From Actinomadura parmotrematis (GTDB taxonomy: Bacteria > Actinomycetota > Actinomycetes > Streptosporangiales > Streptosporangiaceae), in the NCBI RefSeq assembly GCF_019458805.1, contig NZ_JAIBOA010000019.1:62001-126000 (forward strand): 64,000 bases of DNA, given 5' to 3'. Each line of letters begins with the position of its first letter. Position 1 is the first letter of the stretch. Shown piece by piece: positions 1 to 7,668 of the stretch. Under the pieces are notes generated by a model. That model was not told where the DNA came from. It did no database searches and worked only from the letters and a program-made list of their open reading frames with translations. Position numbers and translations under genes: made by a program.

Positions 1-380
1 GTGTCGGCCGTCAGCCGCCGGAACGTCGCCATCCCGCAGTCGCGGCAGAACGGCCCCTCCAGATGCCGGAACGACATCACCACGATCATCCCGCGATGCG
101 CCCGGAACGTCGCCTTGGCCGCCGGCCCGCTCCCGCAGAACCGGCACACGAGATTCCCGGCCTGCCCGTACCCGACCTGCTGGTAGGGCTGCTGCGGCGC
201 ATACTCCTGCGGCTGCCCGTACCCGGGCTGCTGCTGATACCCGTACGGCTGCTGCGGCGGGGGCTGGTGCCCGTAAGGCTGCTGTTGCTGCTGCGGATGC
301 CCCGGATAGGGCTGAGGTTGCTGCGGCGCCGCATACCCCTGCGGCGGCCACTGCGCTTCTGGCGAGGGGGGATAAGTCAT
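1..380 (-). CDS. Gln/Pro/Tyr-rich zinc-ribbon protein, partial
   Basis: The frame opens at an ATG at 380 and runs off the left edge, so only the first 126 residues are visible. Residues 1-72 are low-complexity, rich in Gln, Pro, Gly and Tyr. They are followed by two CxxC pairs (Cys79/Cys82 in VCRFCG and Cys112/Cys115 in FCRDCG), which should bind one zinc as a ribbon. From family knowledge, actinomycete proteins with this order usually continue into membrane helices; that part lies outside the window. No enzymatic motif is visible and the function is unknown. It is transcribed away from the DUF397 gene to its right, with about 130 bases between them. Confidence 0.75.
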   Translation of the reverse strand, partial: MTYPPSPEAQWPPQGYAAPQQPQPYPGHPQQQQQPYGHQPPPQQPYGYQQQPGYGQPQEYAPQQPYQQVGYGQAGNLVCRFCGSGPAAKATFRAHRGMIVVMSFRHLEGPFCRDCGMATFRRLTAD

Positions 381-511
381 CGCGCAACCCTGACAGAACC
401 CCCAAGCCCCCGCCAGGGAGTTCCCCCACCGTTCAAGTCCGCATCCGGTCGCCGAAAACCACTCCGCTCAGAGCAAGATTTCACAGTCCCCAGCGCCAGC
501 AGGCGCTATAC

Positions 512-694
512 CTACGGCCGCTGTTCGTCCAGCAAAGCGATCCAAGCGGTCGGCGAAGCTGCAAGCCTCGCCCCATCTGGATCCTTGGAGTCGCGCACCA
601 GGATCCTGCCGTCCGAGACGGCGACCTCCACGCAATCACCGCCCTCACCGCTGTGGCTGCTCTTCATCCACAAGAGGTCTTCCCGCGTTGCCAT
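512..694 (-). CDS. DUF397 protein
   Basis: A 60-residue protein with the DUF397 signature: W-x-KSSHSG near the start, DCVEV in the middle, and VRDSKDPDG followed by a tryptophan (WIALL) near the end. It starts at ATG 694, seven bases after a strong GAGGAGG ribosome binding site. It lies 21 bases downstream of the XRE-DUF5753 gene on the same strand, so the two probably share a transcript. DUF397 proteins are the regular small partners of WhiJ-type regulators in actinomycetes; the biochemical role is not established. Confidence 0.9.
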   Translation of the reverse strand: MATREDLLWMKSSHSGEGGDCVEVAVSDGRILVRDSKDPDGARLAASPTAWIALLDEQRP

Positions 695-715
695 GGCCTG
701 CCTCCTCGCCTGAGT

Positions 716-1579
716 TCACCGATACGAATCGATCATCCTCGTGAGGTGAGTGTCCGTCTCCTCGGGGGAAAGCGCCAGAGCGGTCAGATGGCCGAACATC
801 AGCGTGTAGCGGCGCACCTCGTCCTCGGCCTCAAGCGCGAGCCCGCTGGTGGCCTGCTCCAGGTAGATGACGCCGGCGTCTTGCGGATCTGGAAATTCCA
901 GCATGTAGAAGGGGCCTTCCAGAGCTGGATGGGCGCCCGCTGCGTAGGGCAGCAGTTGAAGCGTCACGTTCGGCAGGCGAGCTTGCTCGACGAGCTTTTC
1001 CAGCTGTTCCCGCATCACTGTTGGCCCGCCGACCTGACGGTGCACGAGCGCCTCATCCAAGACGGCCCATAAGCGGAGAGGGTCCCTTCCGGTCAAACGC
1101 TGCTGCCTACTTTGCCGAAGCTGCACCTTGGCCTCCAGGCCCTCCGGATCCTCGTTCATGCGGATGCCGCGGATGGCAGCCCGGCTGTAGTCCTCCGTCT
1201 GCAGGAGTCCTGGGACATAGAGGGATTGATAGGTCTGGACAGCGGCGGCCTCGGATTCGAGTCCGACGTACAGCCCGAATCCGTCCTTCAGCATGTCGCG
1301 GTGAGCGTGCCACCAGCCGCGTTGCTTGGCCTCCTTGGCGAGCTTCTGCAGAGCTCCCCGCCTGTCGCCTGAGACGCCGTAGATCTCCAAGAGCACGCGC
1401 AGATCGCCTTGCCGAGGCACTCGATCGCCGGTCTCCCACCGTCCCACCGTGGCCGCGTTGAAGGCGCCGTCTGAAAGATCGGCGACGCGCTGCAAGGTGT
1501 GACCGGCCTCCTGGCGGAGCCGATGCAGCTCGATCCGCAGCCGCCGGGCGCGAACTGTCGGACTCACGTGACCAGACAT
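716..1579 (-). CDS. XRE-family regulator with DUF5753 domain (WhiJ-like)
   Basis: A 287-residue DNA-binding regulator. Residues about 12-70 form an XRE helix-turn-helix (LRQEAGHTLQRVADLSDG through GRWETGDRVP). The remainder is DUF5753, recognised by GWWHAH, GLYVGLESEA, the YVPGLLQTEDYSRA block and the C-terminal LEQATSGL. The ATG at 1579 was chosen because AGGAG lies just upstream; the open frame extends further but into non-coding-like sequence. A perfect inverted repeat at 1594-1611 sits immediately upstream and is a likely autoregulatory operator. The gene is divergent from a small protein and an anti-sigma-type ATPase, the usual WhiJ-cluster layout. The ligand and target genes are unknown. 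Confidence 0.88.
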   Translation of the reverse strand: MSGHVSPTVRARRLRIELHRLRQEAGHTLQRVADLSDGAFNAATVGRWETGDRVPRQGDLRVLLEIYGVSGDRRGALQKLAKEAKQRGWWHAHRDMLKDGFGLYVGLESEAAAVQTYQSLYVPGLLQTEDYSRAAIRGIRMNEDPEGLEAKVQLRQSRQQRLTGRDPLRLWAVLDEALVHRQVGGPTVMREQLEKLVEQARLPNVTLQLLPYAAGAHPALEGPFYMLEFPDPQDAGVIYLEQATSGLALEAEDEVRRYTLMFGHLTALALSPEETDTHLTRMIDSYR

Positions 1580-1593
1580 AACGCTCCTTTGTC

Positions 1594-1611
1594 CCGTAAG
1601 CACCCTTACGG
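1594..1611. promoter_or_regulatory. Candidate operator of the XRE regulator
   Basis: Perfect 7-bp inverted repeat CCGTAAG-CACC-CTTACGG, 15 bases upstream of the XRE start codon and in the region shared with the divergent small gene. The position and symmetry suit a dimeric repressor site. Binding is inference. Confidence 0.5.
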
Positions 1612-1711
1612 AGACATCTTTTTGGAGATTCTCCAGAAACCGCTTGCCATTTGGATGGCTCCAATGGACGCTGACAGCGTGCCACAGAATCGCTCCATTG
1701 CGTGATCGGAA

Positions 1712-1981
1712 GTGGTGAAGATGATGGAACCGCCTCGAAGGCTGCTGCTCTTGGTGGGCCTCGCCGCTCGCCTGACCGAGCGGCAACGGACCTGCGCGAT
1801 CGCGATCCCGCACATCGGCGGCCCCGTCCTGTACGTCTACCGCCTCGACGGGCGACGGCTGAGCGTACTGGCGATGCCACAGAACGCTCGATGGTGGTTC
1901 ATGTGGGGGCGCTATCGCTCCAGCCCGGCCGAGGAACTCGAAGCGACGGCCCGCATCCTCGCCGAGGAGACGGCAGGATGA
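1712..1981 (+). CDS. Small hypothetical protein of the WhiJ-like cluster
   Basis: An 89-residue protein starting at GTG 1712, with in-frame alternatives at GTG 1715, ATG 1721 and ATG 1724. Its stop overlaps the start of the HATPase gene by four bases (ATGA), so the two are translationally coupled. Visible features are a Leu/Arg-rich N-terminus, a central hydrophobic strand-like stretch (AIAIPHIGGPVLYVYR) and a Trp-rich WWFMWG. Similar small proteins sit beside anti-sigma-type ATPases in actinomycete regulatory clusters. I do not recognise a named domain. Confidence 0.7.
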   Translation: MVKMMEPPRRLLLLVGLAARLTERQRTCAIAIPHIGGPVLYVYRLDGRRLSVLAMPQNARWWFMWGRYRSSPAEELEATARILAEETAG

Positions 1982-2382
1982 AGCTCCCCACCCTTGTCGC
2001 CACGCTCTCTCTCCAGGGGAAGCCGGAGAGCGTCCCTGCCGCCCGCCGCTGGTTCCGCGCAACACTCGGCCCCGACCACCCAGCCGCCGACGACGTCGAG
2101 CTGGCCGGCTGCGAGCTGGTCACCAACGCCCTGCTTCACAGCGAATCAGGCCACGGCGGTCACATCGCCCTGATCCTGGACGCCGACGAGAACCGCGTCC
2201 GCGTCCACGTCACCGACGACGGCACCGCCACCGAACCCCGAGCAGGCAACGTCACCATGTGCGCCGAGTCCGGCCGCGGCCTCCTCATGGTTGAAGCCCT
2301 CACCCACGACTGGGGCACCCACCACCAAGCCGACGGCCGCACCACCTGGTTCGAGATCAGCCTTCCGGGACTGGGTGGATGA
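1978..2382 (+). CDS. ATP-binding protein, anti-sigma-factor-like (HATPase_c)
   Basis: A 134-residue GHKL-fold protein of the RsbW/SpoIIAB type. The N-box is ELVTNALLHS, the G1 box is VTDDGTATEPRAG and the G2 region is GRGLLMVEAL. These are the ATP-binding elements of anti-sigma serine kinases, and the length fits a single-domain member. It is translationally coupled to the upstream small protein. Homologues in WhiJ-type clusters are thought to act by partner switching, but its binding partner here is unknown; four STAS-domain proteins elsewhere in this window are possible antagonists. Confidence 0.88.
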   Translation: MKLPTLVATLSLQGKPESVPAARRWFRATLGPDHPAADDVELAGCELVTNALLHSESGHGGHIALILDADENRVRVHVTDDGTATEPRAGNVTMCAESGRGLLMVEALTHDWGTHHQADGRTTWFEISLPGLGG

Positions 2383-2505
2383 ACAGGTCGTGATGCGCGG
2401 CAGGGCCAGGGAAAGACCCACCGACCGTAAGGCGGTACCAAGCCGCTGAGCGTGCTTGGGGTAACCGCACTGGCTCACACCACTACCTCACCAAGATGGT
2501 TCGGA

Positions 2506-2536
2506 CGGTGTCGGCGGACGCTCAACGCCGACACCG
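2506..2536. terminator. Hairpin in the gene-free stretch 2383-2682
   Basis: An 11-bp perfect stem (CGGTGTCGGCG pairing with CGCCGACACCG, 9-base loop) lies about 125 bases past the HATPase gene. It has no U-run, which is common in high-G+C terminators. The rest of 2383-2682 shows no credible gene. A weaker imperfect hairpin at about 2580-2630 pairs CTGCCTACGCC with a GCGTAGG-AGGCAG arm. Convergent position to the HNH gene supports a terminator role. Confidence 0.45.
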
Positions 2537-2682
2537 CCCTGGACTCCGCCCAGGTCACCCCGGCATCGACGCGCTGTCCGCTGCCTACGCCTGGCCTGCA
2601 AAGGCGGACCGGGCGTAGGAGGCAGTGGTGACCTTCACGAACCAGCACCGTTTCAGCGGACGTGTCTTCTGATCGGCCTCAT

Positions 2683-3498
2683 TTAGGGGTGCTGCTTTGC
2701 TGCGGCAACGACTTCGCGAAGTTCCGCGACGGTAGGCCAGGTTCCACTCTTCTTGAGACGGCGATGGCTCATCTTGTGACAGTTGGCGCAGAGAAGCGCG
2801 AGATCCTCCAAGCGGGTTTCCGTCTCACCAGACTCGTGGAGAGGGGTGGTGTGATGGATCTCGACGTAGCCGGAACCGTGCTGACCGTAGAACGTGGAGA
2901 AGTTGAAATCACAGACCTCGCACGCTAGCGACGACCCAGACGTTAGAACTTTCCGGATTTTCGCCGCTCGCAGCTTCGGGTTGCGTTCCCTGTGCAGACG
3001 TATCCGCTCGATGAGGCGCCCTTCGCTGGCTGAGATATCGGGCTCGTCCACCGCGGGTCTGGAGATACTTTGGAGCAGTTCGGGGTCTCCCGAGAAGATG
3101 GCTTCTCGAACGGTGTCCGCAGCAGCAAGCATCGCTTCGGGCCGCCGGATGAACTCCTCGACTACTTCACGGGTAAGGCTGCCGCCCTTGGTGGTCTTGC
3201 CTGGATAATCGGGGTGCGCGGTCGCCAGATCGGCGGTCTTCCGCTGCACGCTGCTATCGCTGCGGAAATTTTCTCCCCGGATTTCCGGTGGATGAATCGG
3301 CAGCGCCTGAAGCAGGTCTGACAGTTCTATCGCCCGCTGGTCCGTCCGCTTCACTTCGCGCCACCCGTTCCGGTACACAAGCGCGCAGGCGAGAATCAGC
3401 TCATCCCACGTCCATGGAGGTTGGCGCAGGCCCTCACCTTCGCTCTGCCCGTGAGGGCTCGACAGCGGAGGCGTCCTGGCGTCATCGGAAACCGACAT
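2683..3498 (-). CDS. HNH endonuclease, McrA-like
   Basis: A 271-residue nuclease. The C-terminal third is an HNH/beta-beta-alpha-metal domain with zinc cysteines in CEVC and CANC and catalytic histidines in EIHHTTPLH and CHKMSH. This arrangement closely resembles actinomycete type IV McrA enzymes that cut modified DNA. Residues about 25-135 form the N-terminal region often found in such proteins (PPWTWDELILACALVY, then LSDLLQALP, then a helical end). Whether it recognises methylated or phosphorothioated DNA cannot be read from sequence. Neighbours are a ParB-like protein, a cytosine methyltransferase remnant and Vsr, so it belongs to a restriction island. ATG 3498 has only a weak ribosome site. 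Confidence 0.85.
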   Translation of the reverse strand: MSVSDDARTPPLSSPHGQSEGEGLRQPPWTWDELILACALVYRNGWREVKRTDQRAIELSDLLQALPIHPPEIRGENFRSDSSVQRKTADLATAHPDYPGKTTKGGSLTREVVEEFIRRPEAMLAAADTVREAIFSGDPELLQSISRPAVDEPDISASEGRLIERIRLHRERNPKLRAAKIRKVLTSGSSLACEVCDFNFSTFYGQHGSGYVEIHHTTPLHESGETETRLEDLALLCANCHKMSHRRLKKSGTWPTVAELREVVAAAKQHP

Positions 3499-3944
3499 GA
3501 TCCAATAGTGCCCGAATGTTGCCGCTTTGCGCGAGGGTCCGGAGTGGCGGGAGACGCTGCGGCGTCCAGCTGGCCCTCACCCGAGCAGTGGCTATGACCG
3601 TGTCGAGGACTGGGTAAGGGTGTCGATGTCGCAGCGGCGCTGTCCAGGGATGGAGGCTCGTTGGACGATCCGACAGTCCCGCGTGCTCAATCCTGCCGCT
3701 CGGCGCTGGATCAATTGGTCTGTCACGCTGTCGGCGTTCCGGTGCTGGATCACTTGTCACGTCTCGGATCGATGGTCATGGATGAGGTCAAACTGATGGA
3801 TTCTGGAGTGAATCGATCAATCTTGTCCTCCTGCGACTGGTTGCTCTGTAGCCTCATGTTCACTGCGTCGCCGTCTCCGCCCTAGGAGCTGACGCGTGTC
3901 ACCGTCGCCCCCACTGGGGTGCTGACACACGAGGAGAGAAGTCC
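3499..3944. other. Gene-free divergent intergenic region
   Basis: About 445 bases between the divergent HNH and DUF6551 genes. Short open frames exist on both strands, but their translations look random and I recognise no homology. G+C is visibly lower than in surrounding housekeeping genes, especially at about 3700-3870. It probably holds both promoters. The only clear structure is the hairpin at 3896-3928. Confidence 0.5.
3896..3928 (+). promoter_or_regulatory. Leader hairpin ahead of the DUF6551 gene
   Basis: Outer arms GTGTCA (3896-3901) and TGACAC (3923-3928) enclose an inner CCCC-ACT-GGGG stem. It ends just before the GAGGAG ribosome site of the gene starting at 3945. It could be an operator or an RNA leader structure; nothing in the sequence decides between them. 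Confidence 0.4.
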
Positions 3945-4802
3945 ATGTCCGACAAGGGCTACAGCTACGCCATCCCGGACCACCAGATCGAGTACCCCAA
4001 GATAGACCCGAGGTCTATCAAGTTCGATCCTCGCGCTCAGCGCAACCTCAACAAGGCGCGTGCGCGGACGATCGCCGAGAAGCTGGTTCCTTCCGCGCTC
4101 GGAACACCAATCCTTTCGCAGCGTGCCGACGGCCTGTACGCCGTTGACGGTATGCACCGCGTCTATGCCTGTCAGCTCGTCCTGGCCGGCGAGGTCGAGG
4201 TCCCGGAACAGGTCCGCGAAGCCGTTCAGATGATCTCCTGCGAGGTCCACTTCGGTCTGTCGATGGCCAACGAGGCGTCGCTGTTCATCATCAAGAACAA
4301 GGAGTCCTCGAAGGTCGGGCCGAACGACGAGTTCAGGATCGGTGTACTGGCAGGGCACCCGCTCTTCGTGGACACCAACGCGGTGCTGGAGAAGCACCAG
4401 CTCAAGGTCGGCAGTCGCACCACCAACGGAGTGCGGGGCATCAAGGGGATCCTGAGTATTGTCGAGGAGCATGGTCCCGAGGTTCTGGACCAGTCACTTT
4501 CCATCGCCGAGGAAGCGTGGGGCCGTACTCCCGACACCTGGCACTCCGTCACCATCGGGGGCATCGCCAACGTGATCTCCAGTCACCCTGATGTGGTCAA
4601 ACCGCAGGAGCTGGCTCAGAAGCTCAAGCGTCAAGGTGACCCCTTGTCGTTCAAGGCCAAGATTCAGACCATCGCCACCAACAACAACACAAGGGCGGAC
4701 GGTACCCGGGGTCGTCTCAAGGCCGCTCACCTGGCGGTTGCTTCGGCCTGGAATTCCAACCGACGGGTCAATCGGATTCCTGTCCCGAACATCTTCGAGT
4801 AG
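3945..4802 (+). CDS. ParB-N/DUF6551-like protein
   Basis: A 285-residue protein with a ParB/Srx-like N-terminal half: a positioning segment (IDPRSIKFDPRAQRNLNKARARTI split over residues 21-44), then LVPSALGTPILSQ and the signature YAVDGMHRVYAC around residues 65-76. The C-terminal half is helical without a clear helix-turn-helix. Proteins of this type (DUF6551) are common in actinomycete phages and mobile elements and may act as DNA-binding or nuclease-like factors; the activity is unproven. It starts at ATG 3945 after GAGGAG. Its place between an HNH nuclease and a methyltransferase remnant points to a mobile or defence context. Confidence 0.72.
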   Translation: MSDKGYSYAIPDHQIEYPKIDPRSIKFDPRAQRNLNKARARTIAEKLVPSALGTPILSQRADGLYAVDGMHRVYACQLVLAGEVEVPEQVREAVQMISCEVHFGLSMANEASLFIIKNKESSKVGPNDEFRIGVLAGHPLFVDTNAVLEKHQLKVGSRTTNGVRGIKGILSIVEEHGPEVLDQSLSIAEEAWGRTPDTWHSVTIGGIANVISSHPDVVKPQELAQKLKRQGDPLSFKAKIQTIATNNNTRADGTRGRLKAAHLAVASAWNSNRRVNRIPVPNIFE

Positions 4803-4926
4803 CCCTTCGGGCGTGATGAAAAAAATTCTCTTCTGATCGCCATGATGTTGCGGTAACTGGCTCACCTGAGATCGCTCTTCATGGTGAACTCGGCAGTTCA
4901 GGGCAGATCGCATTGCGATTATGCGG

Positions 4927-5091
4927 CTAGTGATGCCTCTGGCGTGGATAGTGAGGGTCGGAATCCCTTGCTGCTGCCAGGGGCTTCGCTGTTGATGGAA
5001 TTGTGTCTTCCGGGTCCCGGCCCGCCTGCTCCAAGCCGATCGCCTGGCCGCCGGCGCCGGCGCAGATCTCAAGACTGGTGAAGCGCGTCAT
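4927..5091 (-). pseudogene. Truncated cytosine-5 DNA methyltransferase remnant
   Basis: An ATG at 5091 opens a frame beginning MTRFTSLEICAGAGGQAIGL followed by EQAG. This is the N-terminus and SAM-binding motif I of C5 cytosine methyltransferases. After about 24 residues the similarity ends and the frame reaches a stop at 4927, giving only 54 residues against the usual 330-450. The catalytic PCQ motif, motifs VI-X and the target recognition domain are absent nearby. The fragment is divergent from an intact vsr, the normal partner of such a methyltransferase. It is best read as the stump of a deleted dcm-type gene. Confidence 0.75.
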
Positions 5092-5174
5092 CGCCCACTC
5101 CTCGATCTTGGGTCTGCTGGAGATTATCCGCGTACGGGGCGTTCGTCGGTGGGGACTTTCCGTACGGTTGGGGC

Positions 5175-5606
5175 GTGAGCGTCGAGCGGCCGGTGGGCGC
5201 GTCCAGTGAGGGTGTGCGGAAGAGCATGCAGAGCAACAAGTCACGGGACACCAAGCCGGAGATGGCGCTTCGGCGGGCGGTGCATGCGATGGGGTTGCGC
5301 TATCGGGTGTCGGCGCGGCCGTTGCCGCAGCTGAGGCGGACGGCGGATCTCGTGTTCGGCAAGGCCAAGGTCGCCGTTTTCGTGGATGGGTGCTTCTGGC
5401 ACGGGTGTCCTGAGCATCACACCAAGGCGGCCACGAACGCCGGGTACTGGTCGGACAAGGTCGTTCGGAACCGGGAGCGGGACGCCGACACGAACGAGCG
5501 GCTGGCCGAGGCGGGGTGGGCGGTGCTGCGCTTCTGGGAGCACGAGGATCCGGTGAAGGCCGCCGCGGTCGTGGCGGAGAAGGTGCGGGAGCGACGGCGG
5601 GGGTGA
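5175..5606 (+). CDS. vsr: Very short patch repair (Vsr) endonuclease
   Basis: A 143-residue Vsr-family endonuclease, which nicks beside T:G mismatches arising from deaminated 5-methylcytosine. The family features are SMQSNKSRDTKPEMALRRAV near the N-terminus, ADLVFGKAKVAVFVDGCFWHGCP carrying the catalytic Asp and zinc-site residues, and WSDKVVRNRERD with VLRFWEHE at the end. The length is typical. Start at GTG 5175. Its methyltransferase partner survives only as the fragment at 4927-5091, so this gene has apparently outlived the system it served. It converges on the dioxygenase gene with a 3-base gap. Confidence 0.93.
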   Translation: MSVERPVGASSEGVRKSMQSNKSRDTKPEMALRRAVHAMGLRYRVSARPLPQLRRTADLVFGKAKVAVFVDGCFWHGCPEHHTKAATNAGYWSDKVVRNRERDADTNERLAEAGWAVLRFWEHEDPVKAAAVVAEKVRERRRG

Positions 5607-5609
5607 GGG

Positions 5610-6242
5610 TCAGCGGACGTTGTGGGGGCGGTATTGGATGCTGATTCGGGGGCTTTGGGGGCGGGCGGACTTCGGGATGGCGTGTTCCCAGGTGCGTTGG
5701 CAGGTGCCGCCCATGACGAGGAGGTCGCCGTGGCCCAGGTCGAAGCGGCGGGTGGGGGAGTCGCCGGCGCGGGGGCGCAGGAGGAGGGGGCGGGGGGTGC
5801 CGAGGGAGACGATGGCGATCATCGTGTCCTCGGTGGCGCCGCGGCCGGTCTGGTCGCCGTGCCAGGCGACGCTGTCGCGGTGGTCGCGGTAGAGGCAGAG
5901 GCCCGCGGTGGTGAAGGGCTCGCCTAGCTCGAGGGCGTAGTGCTCGGTGAGGGCGTCGCGGGCGGCGGTGAGGAGGGGGTCGGGGAGCGGGTCGTGTTCG
6001 CGGTAGAAGGCGAGCAGGCGGGGGACGTCGACGACGCGGTCGTACATGCGGCGGGAGCCGGCGTGCCAGGGGACGGCGTCGAGGAGGCGCTCGAAGAGCG
6101 GGTCCGCGCCGGCGATCCAGGACGGGCGCAGGTCGATCCAGGCGCCGTGGGGCAGGTGGGTGCGGCGGACGGTGCCGGCGAGCGGGGTGAGCGTCGGGGT
6201 GTCGGCGGTGTCCAGGAGTGATGCTTGGAAGGCGCCTGTCAT
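5610..6242 (-). CDS. AlkB-like 2-oxoglutarate/Fe(II) dioxygenase
   Basis: A 210-residue protein of the AlkB superfamily, which reverses alkyl damage on nucleic acid bases by oxidative demethylation. The iron ligands are visible as the HxD pair in SVAWHGDQ and the distal His in RTWEHAIPK, followed by the 2-oxoglutarate-binding arginines in SPRISIQYRP. GDLLVMGG precedes the distal His as in the family. Start at ATG 6242, giving MTGAFQASLLD. It stands convergent to vsr, so a DNA-repair grouping is possible but may be coincidental. The exact substrate cannot be read. Confidence 0.87.
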   Translation of the reverse strand: MTGAFQASLLDTADTPTLTPLAGTVRRTHLPHGAWIDLRPSWIAGADPLFERLLDAVPWHAGSRRMYDRVVDVPRLLAFYREHDPLPDPLLTAARDALTEHYALELGEPFTTAGLCLYRDHRDSVAWHGDQTGRGATEDTMIAIVSLGTPRPLLLRPRAGDSPTRRFDLGHGDLLVMGGTCQRTWEHAIPKSARPQSPRISIQYRPHNVR

Positions 6243-6776
6243 GGGGCCAGGATAGTTGATCGTCGAACGTTTGTTCGGTGTGGTTGCGGGGTGTTCATCT
6301 GGTGGATGGTGTGGCTTGGTGGTGAGAGTGGGGTGCCTGGGGGAGGGTGGAGTGTGGCCGGGGTGCTTCAGGGGTGGGGCGCTCGCCTGGTCGGACGGTC
6401 GCGGAACCGCTGTCGCCGAGGATGGGGAAGTGTGGCGGCGGTGCCGCGATCGGCGGAAGGGGCCGCCGTGGGCGGGGGATGGATGCAGCCCCGGGTGATG
6501 GCCGGTGTGGCGGTTTCGGCAGTATGTGAGTAAAAGGTAACAGTACGTATCGCGGGAGAGGTGTACAGTCGGGTTCGCCGAGGCGACCGCGGAAGGACGA
6601 CGAGAGTCCGCGCGGCCCTGGCGACCAGACTTTCGGTCCCGCGTGGGACCACGGACGAGCCGCCCGGCCCCGCCCCCCGCGGGCCGGTGGGCGATCGCCG
6701 GACGTGCGGCCCGGCTCGCGGCGAGCGGCCCCGTCCGGACGGCAGCCGCCGCCTGAACCTCCCGATCGGAGACACT
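6243..6776. other. Long intergenic region and STAS leader
   Basis: About 530 bases between the divergent dioxygenase and STAS genes without a credible coding region; the long open frames here are G+C artefacts. An AT-richer patch at about 6507-6555 (GAGTAAAAGGTAAC, then AGTACGTATCGC) is the most promoter-like segment for the STAS gene, implying a leader of about 220 bases rich in G+C hairpins. No known riboswitch was recognised. Confidence 0.4.
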
Positions 6777-7157
6777 ATGCATCCCGGCAGCATCGCCGAG
6801 GACCGCGTCACCATGACCGTGCGCCATCTTCCCGACCATACGATCATCGCGCTGAGCGGCGAGCTGGACCTCGCGTCCACCGCCGCGCTGCGCGAGAAGA
6901 TGCTGGTCGCGCTGAACCGCGCCGGCGCGCCCGTCGTCATCGACCTGTCCGCCGTGACGTTCTGCGACGCCGCGGGCCTCGCCCTGCTGGTCGGCATCCG
7001 CCGCCGGGCGCGCGGCAGCCGGCTCGGCCTGACGCTCGCCGCGCCGCGCCCGCCGGTCCGCAAGCTGCTCCGCATCACCGGCCTCGACCGCGCGTTCACC
7101 GTCCACGAGTCGCTCGCGCAGGCGCGCGGCGCGCTGGACCGGCCGACGCTGCTCTGA
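6777..7157 (+). CDS. STAS-domain protein, anti-sigma-antagonist-like, lacking the phospho-serine
   Basis: A 126-residue single STAS domain (SpoIIAA/RsbV fold): TIIALSGELDLASTAAL in the first half, VVIDLSAVTFCDAAGLALLV in the middle and LLRITGLDRAFTV at the end. In active RsbV-type switches the residue after the conserved Asp is the Ser or Thr that the cognate kinase phosphorylates; here it is Ala (CDAAG). The protein should therefore not be switched off by that route. ATG 6777 was chosen because homology begins soon after; an internal ATG at 6813 is possible. It is tail-to-tail with a second STAS gene. Confidence 0.87.
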   Translation: MHPGSIAEDRVTMTVRHLPDHTIIALSGELDLASTAALREKMLVALNRAGAPVVIDLSAVTFCDAAGLALLVGIRRRARGSRLGLTLAAPRPPVRKLLRITGLDRAFTVHESLAQARGALDRPTLL

Positions 7158-7173
7158 GCGGGGCGTCCCGCCA

Positions 7174-7207
7174 GGCCGTCCTCCCGGAACGGAGAGGGCG
7201 GCCTTTT
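7174..7207 (+). terminator. Intrinsic terminator after the STAS gene
   Basis: Stem GGCCGTCCTC (7174-7183) pairs with GAGGGCGGCC (7194-7203), including one G-U pair, and is followed by TTTT. It lies 17 bases after the stop codon. Confidence 0.75.
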
Positions 7208-7215
7208 CACGTGGG

Positions 7216-7536
7216 TCAGCGCGCGCCGAGCAGCTCGGCGAGGCCGGTGATCTCCATCAGTTCGGTGAGCAGCGGCGAGGTGCGGACGACGACGAGCTCG
7301 CCGCCCGCCTCGTGCATGCGTTTCCAGAGCCGGACGATCGCGTTGAGGCCGATCGAGTCGCAGAACTCCAATCCCCCGAGGTCGAGCAGCATGCGCCCCG
7401 GGCCCGTCTCGGGGCCGAGGCGGTCGGTGAGGCGGTCGGCGTTGCCGTAGTCGAGTTCACCGGCGACGGTCGCGAGCACCTGGCCTTCGGCGAGGTGCTC
7501 GACCCCGACGGTCAGCGTTCCGTCCGGCGGCGTCAT
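7216..7536 (-). CDS. STAS-domain anti-sigma-factor antagonist
   Basis: A 106-residue STAS protein: LATVAGELDYGNADRLTDRL, then MLLDLGGLEFCDSIGLNAIV, then ITGLAELL. Ser follows the conserved Asp (CDSIG), so phosphorylation by an anti-sigma kinase is possible, unlike its neighbour at 6777. ATG 7536 is preferred because GATGGAG lies upstream; GTG 7563 would add nine residues. The gene converges on the neighbouring STAS gene with the terminator between them. The partner is unknown. Confidence 0.87.
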   Translation of the reverse strand: MTPPDGTLTVGVEHLAEGQVLATVAGELDYGNADRLTDRLGPETGPGRMLLDLGGLEFCDSIGLNAIVRLWKRMHEAGGELVVVRTSPLLTELMEITGLAELLGAR

Positions 7537-7626
7537 CTGGACTCCATCATCGTGCCGCGCCACTACCCCGCGAGAGGCGGGCGAACCCTGCGGGGGAGCG
7601 GGCGGCCGCGGGGCCGGTTCCCGTAG

Positions 7627-7646
7627 AGTGGGTTTGTTTTTCCAAC
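7627..7646 (+). promoter_or_regulatory. Copy 1 of a shared 20-bp palindromic motif
   Basis: Matches AGTGGGTTNGNTTTTCCAAC, containing the inverted repeat GGTTTG-N5-CCAACC. It ends 22 bases before the preferred thioesterase start. A second copy lies upstream of the next gene at 8517. Probably an operator or an overlapping promoter. Confidence 0.5.
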
Positions 7647-7668
7647 CTTGCCGATGGGGGCGTTCTCC

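Noticed and set aside
3482..3760. Short open frames in the gap between HNH and DUF6551 genes
   Set aside because: Translations show no recognisable pattern and no ribosome site; treated as intergenic.
6368..7210. A 280-codon open frame antisense to the STAS gene and leader
   Set aside because: Ser/Arg/Pro-rich with no homology; the STAS frame is clearly coding.
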